NCBI RefSeq assembly: GCF_964340395.1
Contig: NC_135552.1
Coordinates: 255,001 to 319,000 of the forward strand
DNA from: Glandiceps talaboti
Lineage: Eukaryota > Hemichordata > Enteropneusta > Spengelidae
DNA length: 64,000 nucleotides
Direction: 5' to 3'
Shown: positions 60,704-64,000 of the stretch, piece by piece
Numbering within the stretch: the first letter of the stretch is position 1
How the letters are laid out: each line of letters begins with the position of its first letter
Translations under genes and position numbers: made by a program
The notes under the pieces: model-generated
The model's input: only the letters and a program-made list of their open reading frames with translations
Told to the model about the DNA's origin: nothing
Database searches by the model: none

Positions 60704-64000
<3,297 letters not shown>

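Overview
This is animal nuclear DNA. It shows spliceosomal introns, mini- and macrosatellites, non-LTR retrotransposons, a tRNA-derived SINE and several kinds of non-autonomous DNA transposon. The only host gene I can support is the middle of VPS18 on the + strand, a core subunit of the HOPS and CORVET endolysosomal tethering complexes. Six exons (4337-4430, 17108-17337, 21383-21523, 22953-23084, 26386-26467, 50868-50995) have consensus AG/GT borders and compatible phases. Together they give 269 uninterrupted residues that align collinearly with the alpha-solenoid part of animal VPS18. The exons for the N-terminal beta-propeller lie upstream of the window. Those for the C-terminal coiled coil and RING finger lie downstream or were not found. 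The mix of repeats suggests a marine invertebrate, but I cannot name the phylum from the sequence alone.

The protein-coding part is about 0.8 kb of 64 kb; the rest is intron. The intron before 4337 holds a 34-bp minisatellite split by a Helentron-type element, then a 49-bp minisatellite. The intron 4431-17107 holds a 2.4-kb long-inverted-repeat element flanked by TTAA, two Helentron-type copies, a 68/72-bp minisatellite, a decayed unidentified reading frame and two tiny MITEs with visible target-site duplications. The intron 17338-21382 holds chimeric Helentron-type elements and a 22-bp minisatellite. The intron 23085-26385 holds a 47-bp minisatellite and an internally deleted LINE.

The intron 26468-50867 is about 24.4 kb. 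More than half of it is one 25-bp satellite (27061-40825, roughly 550 monomers) with higher-order structure and an internal end-to-start junction. It is followed by a 42-bp minisatellite split by a 4.2-kb TTAA-flanked element and by a 2-kb LINE copy. The last intron (50996 to beyond the window) holds a SINE, another Helentron-type copy, several diverged long direct repeats and a 68-bp perfect hairpin between two (AT)n tracts.

Several insertions landed inside minisatellites, so the empty site can be read from neighbouring repeat units. That fixes the element borders without outside data. The most unusual features are the intronic 25-bp macrosatellite, two classes of Helentron-type element with self-complementary 5' ends that have exchanged modules, and TTAA elements that carry long inverted repeats or arrays of perfect 20-bp palindromes.
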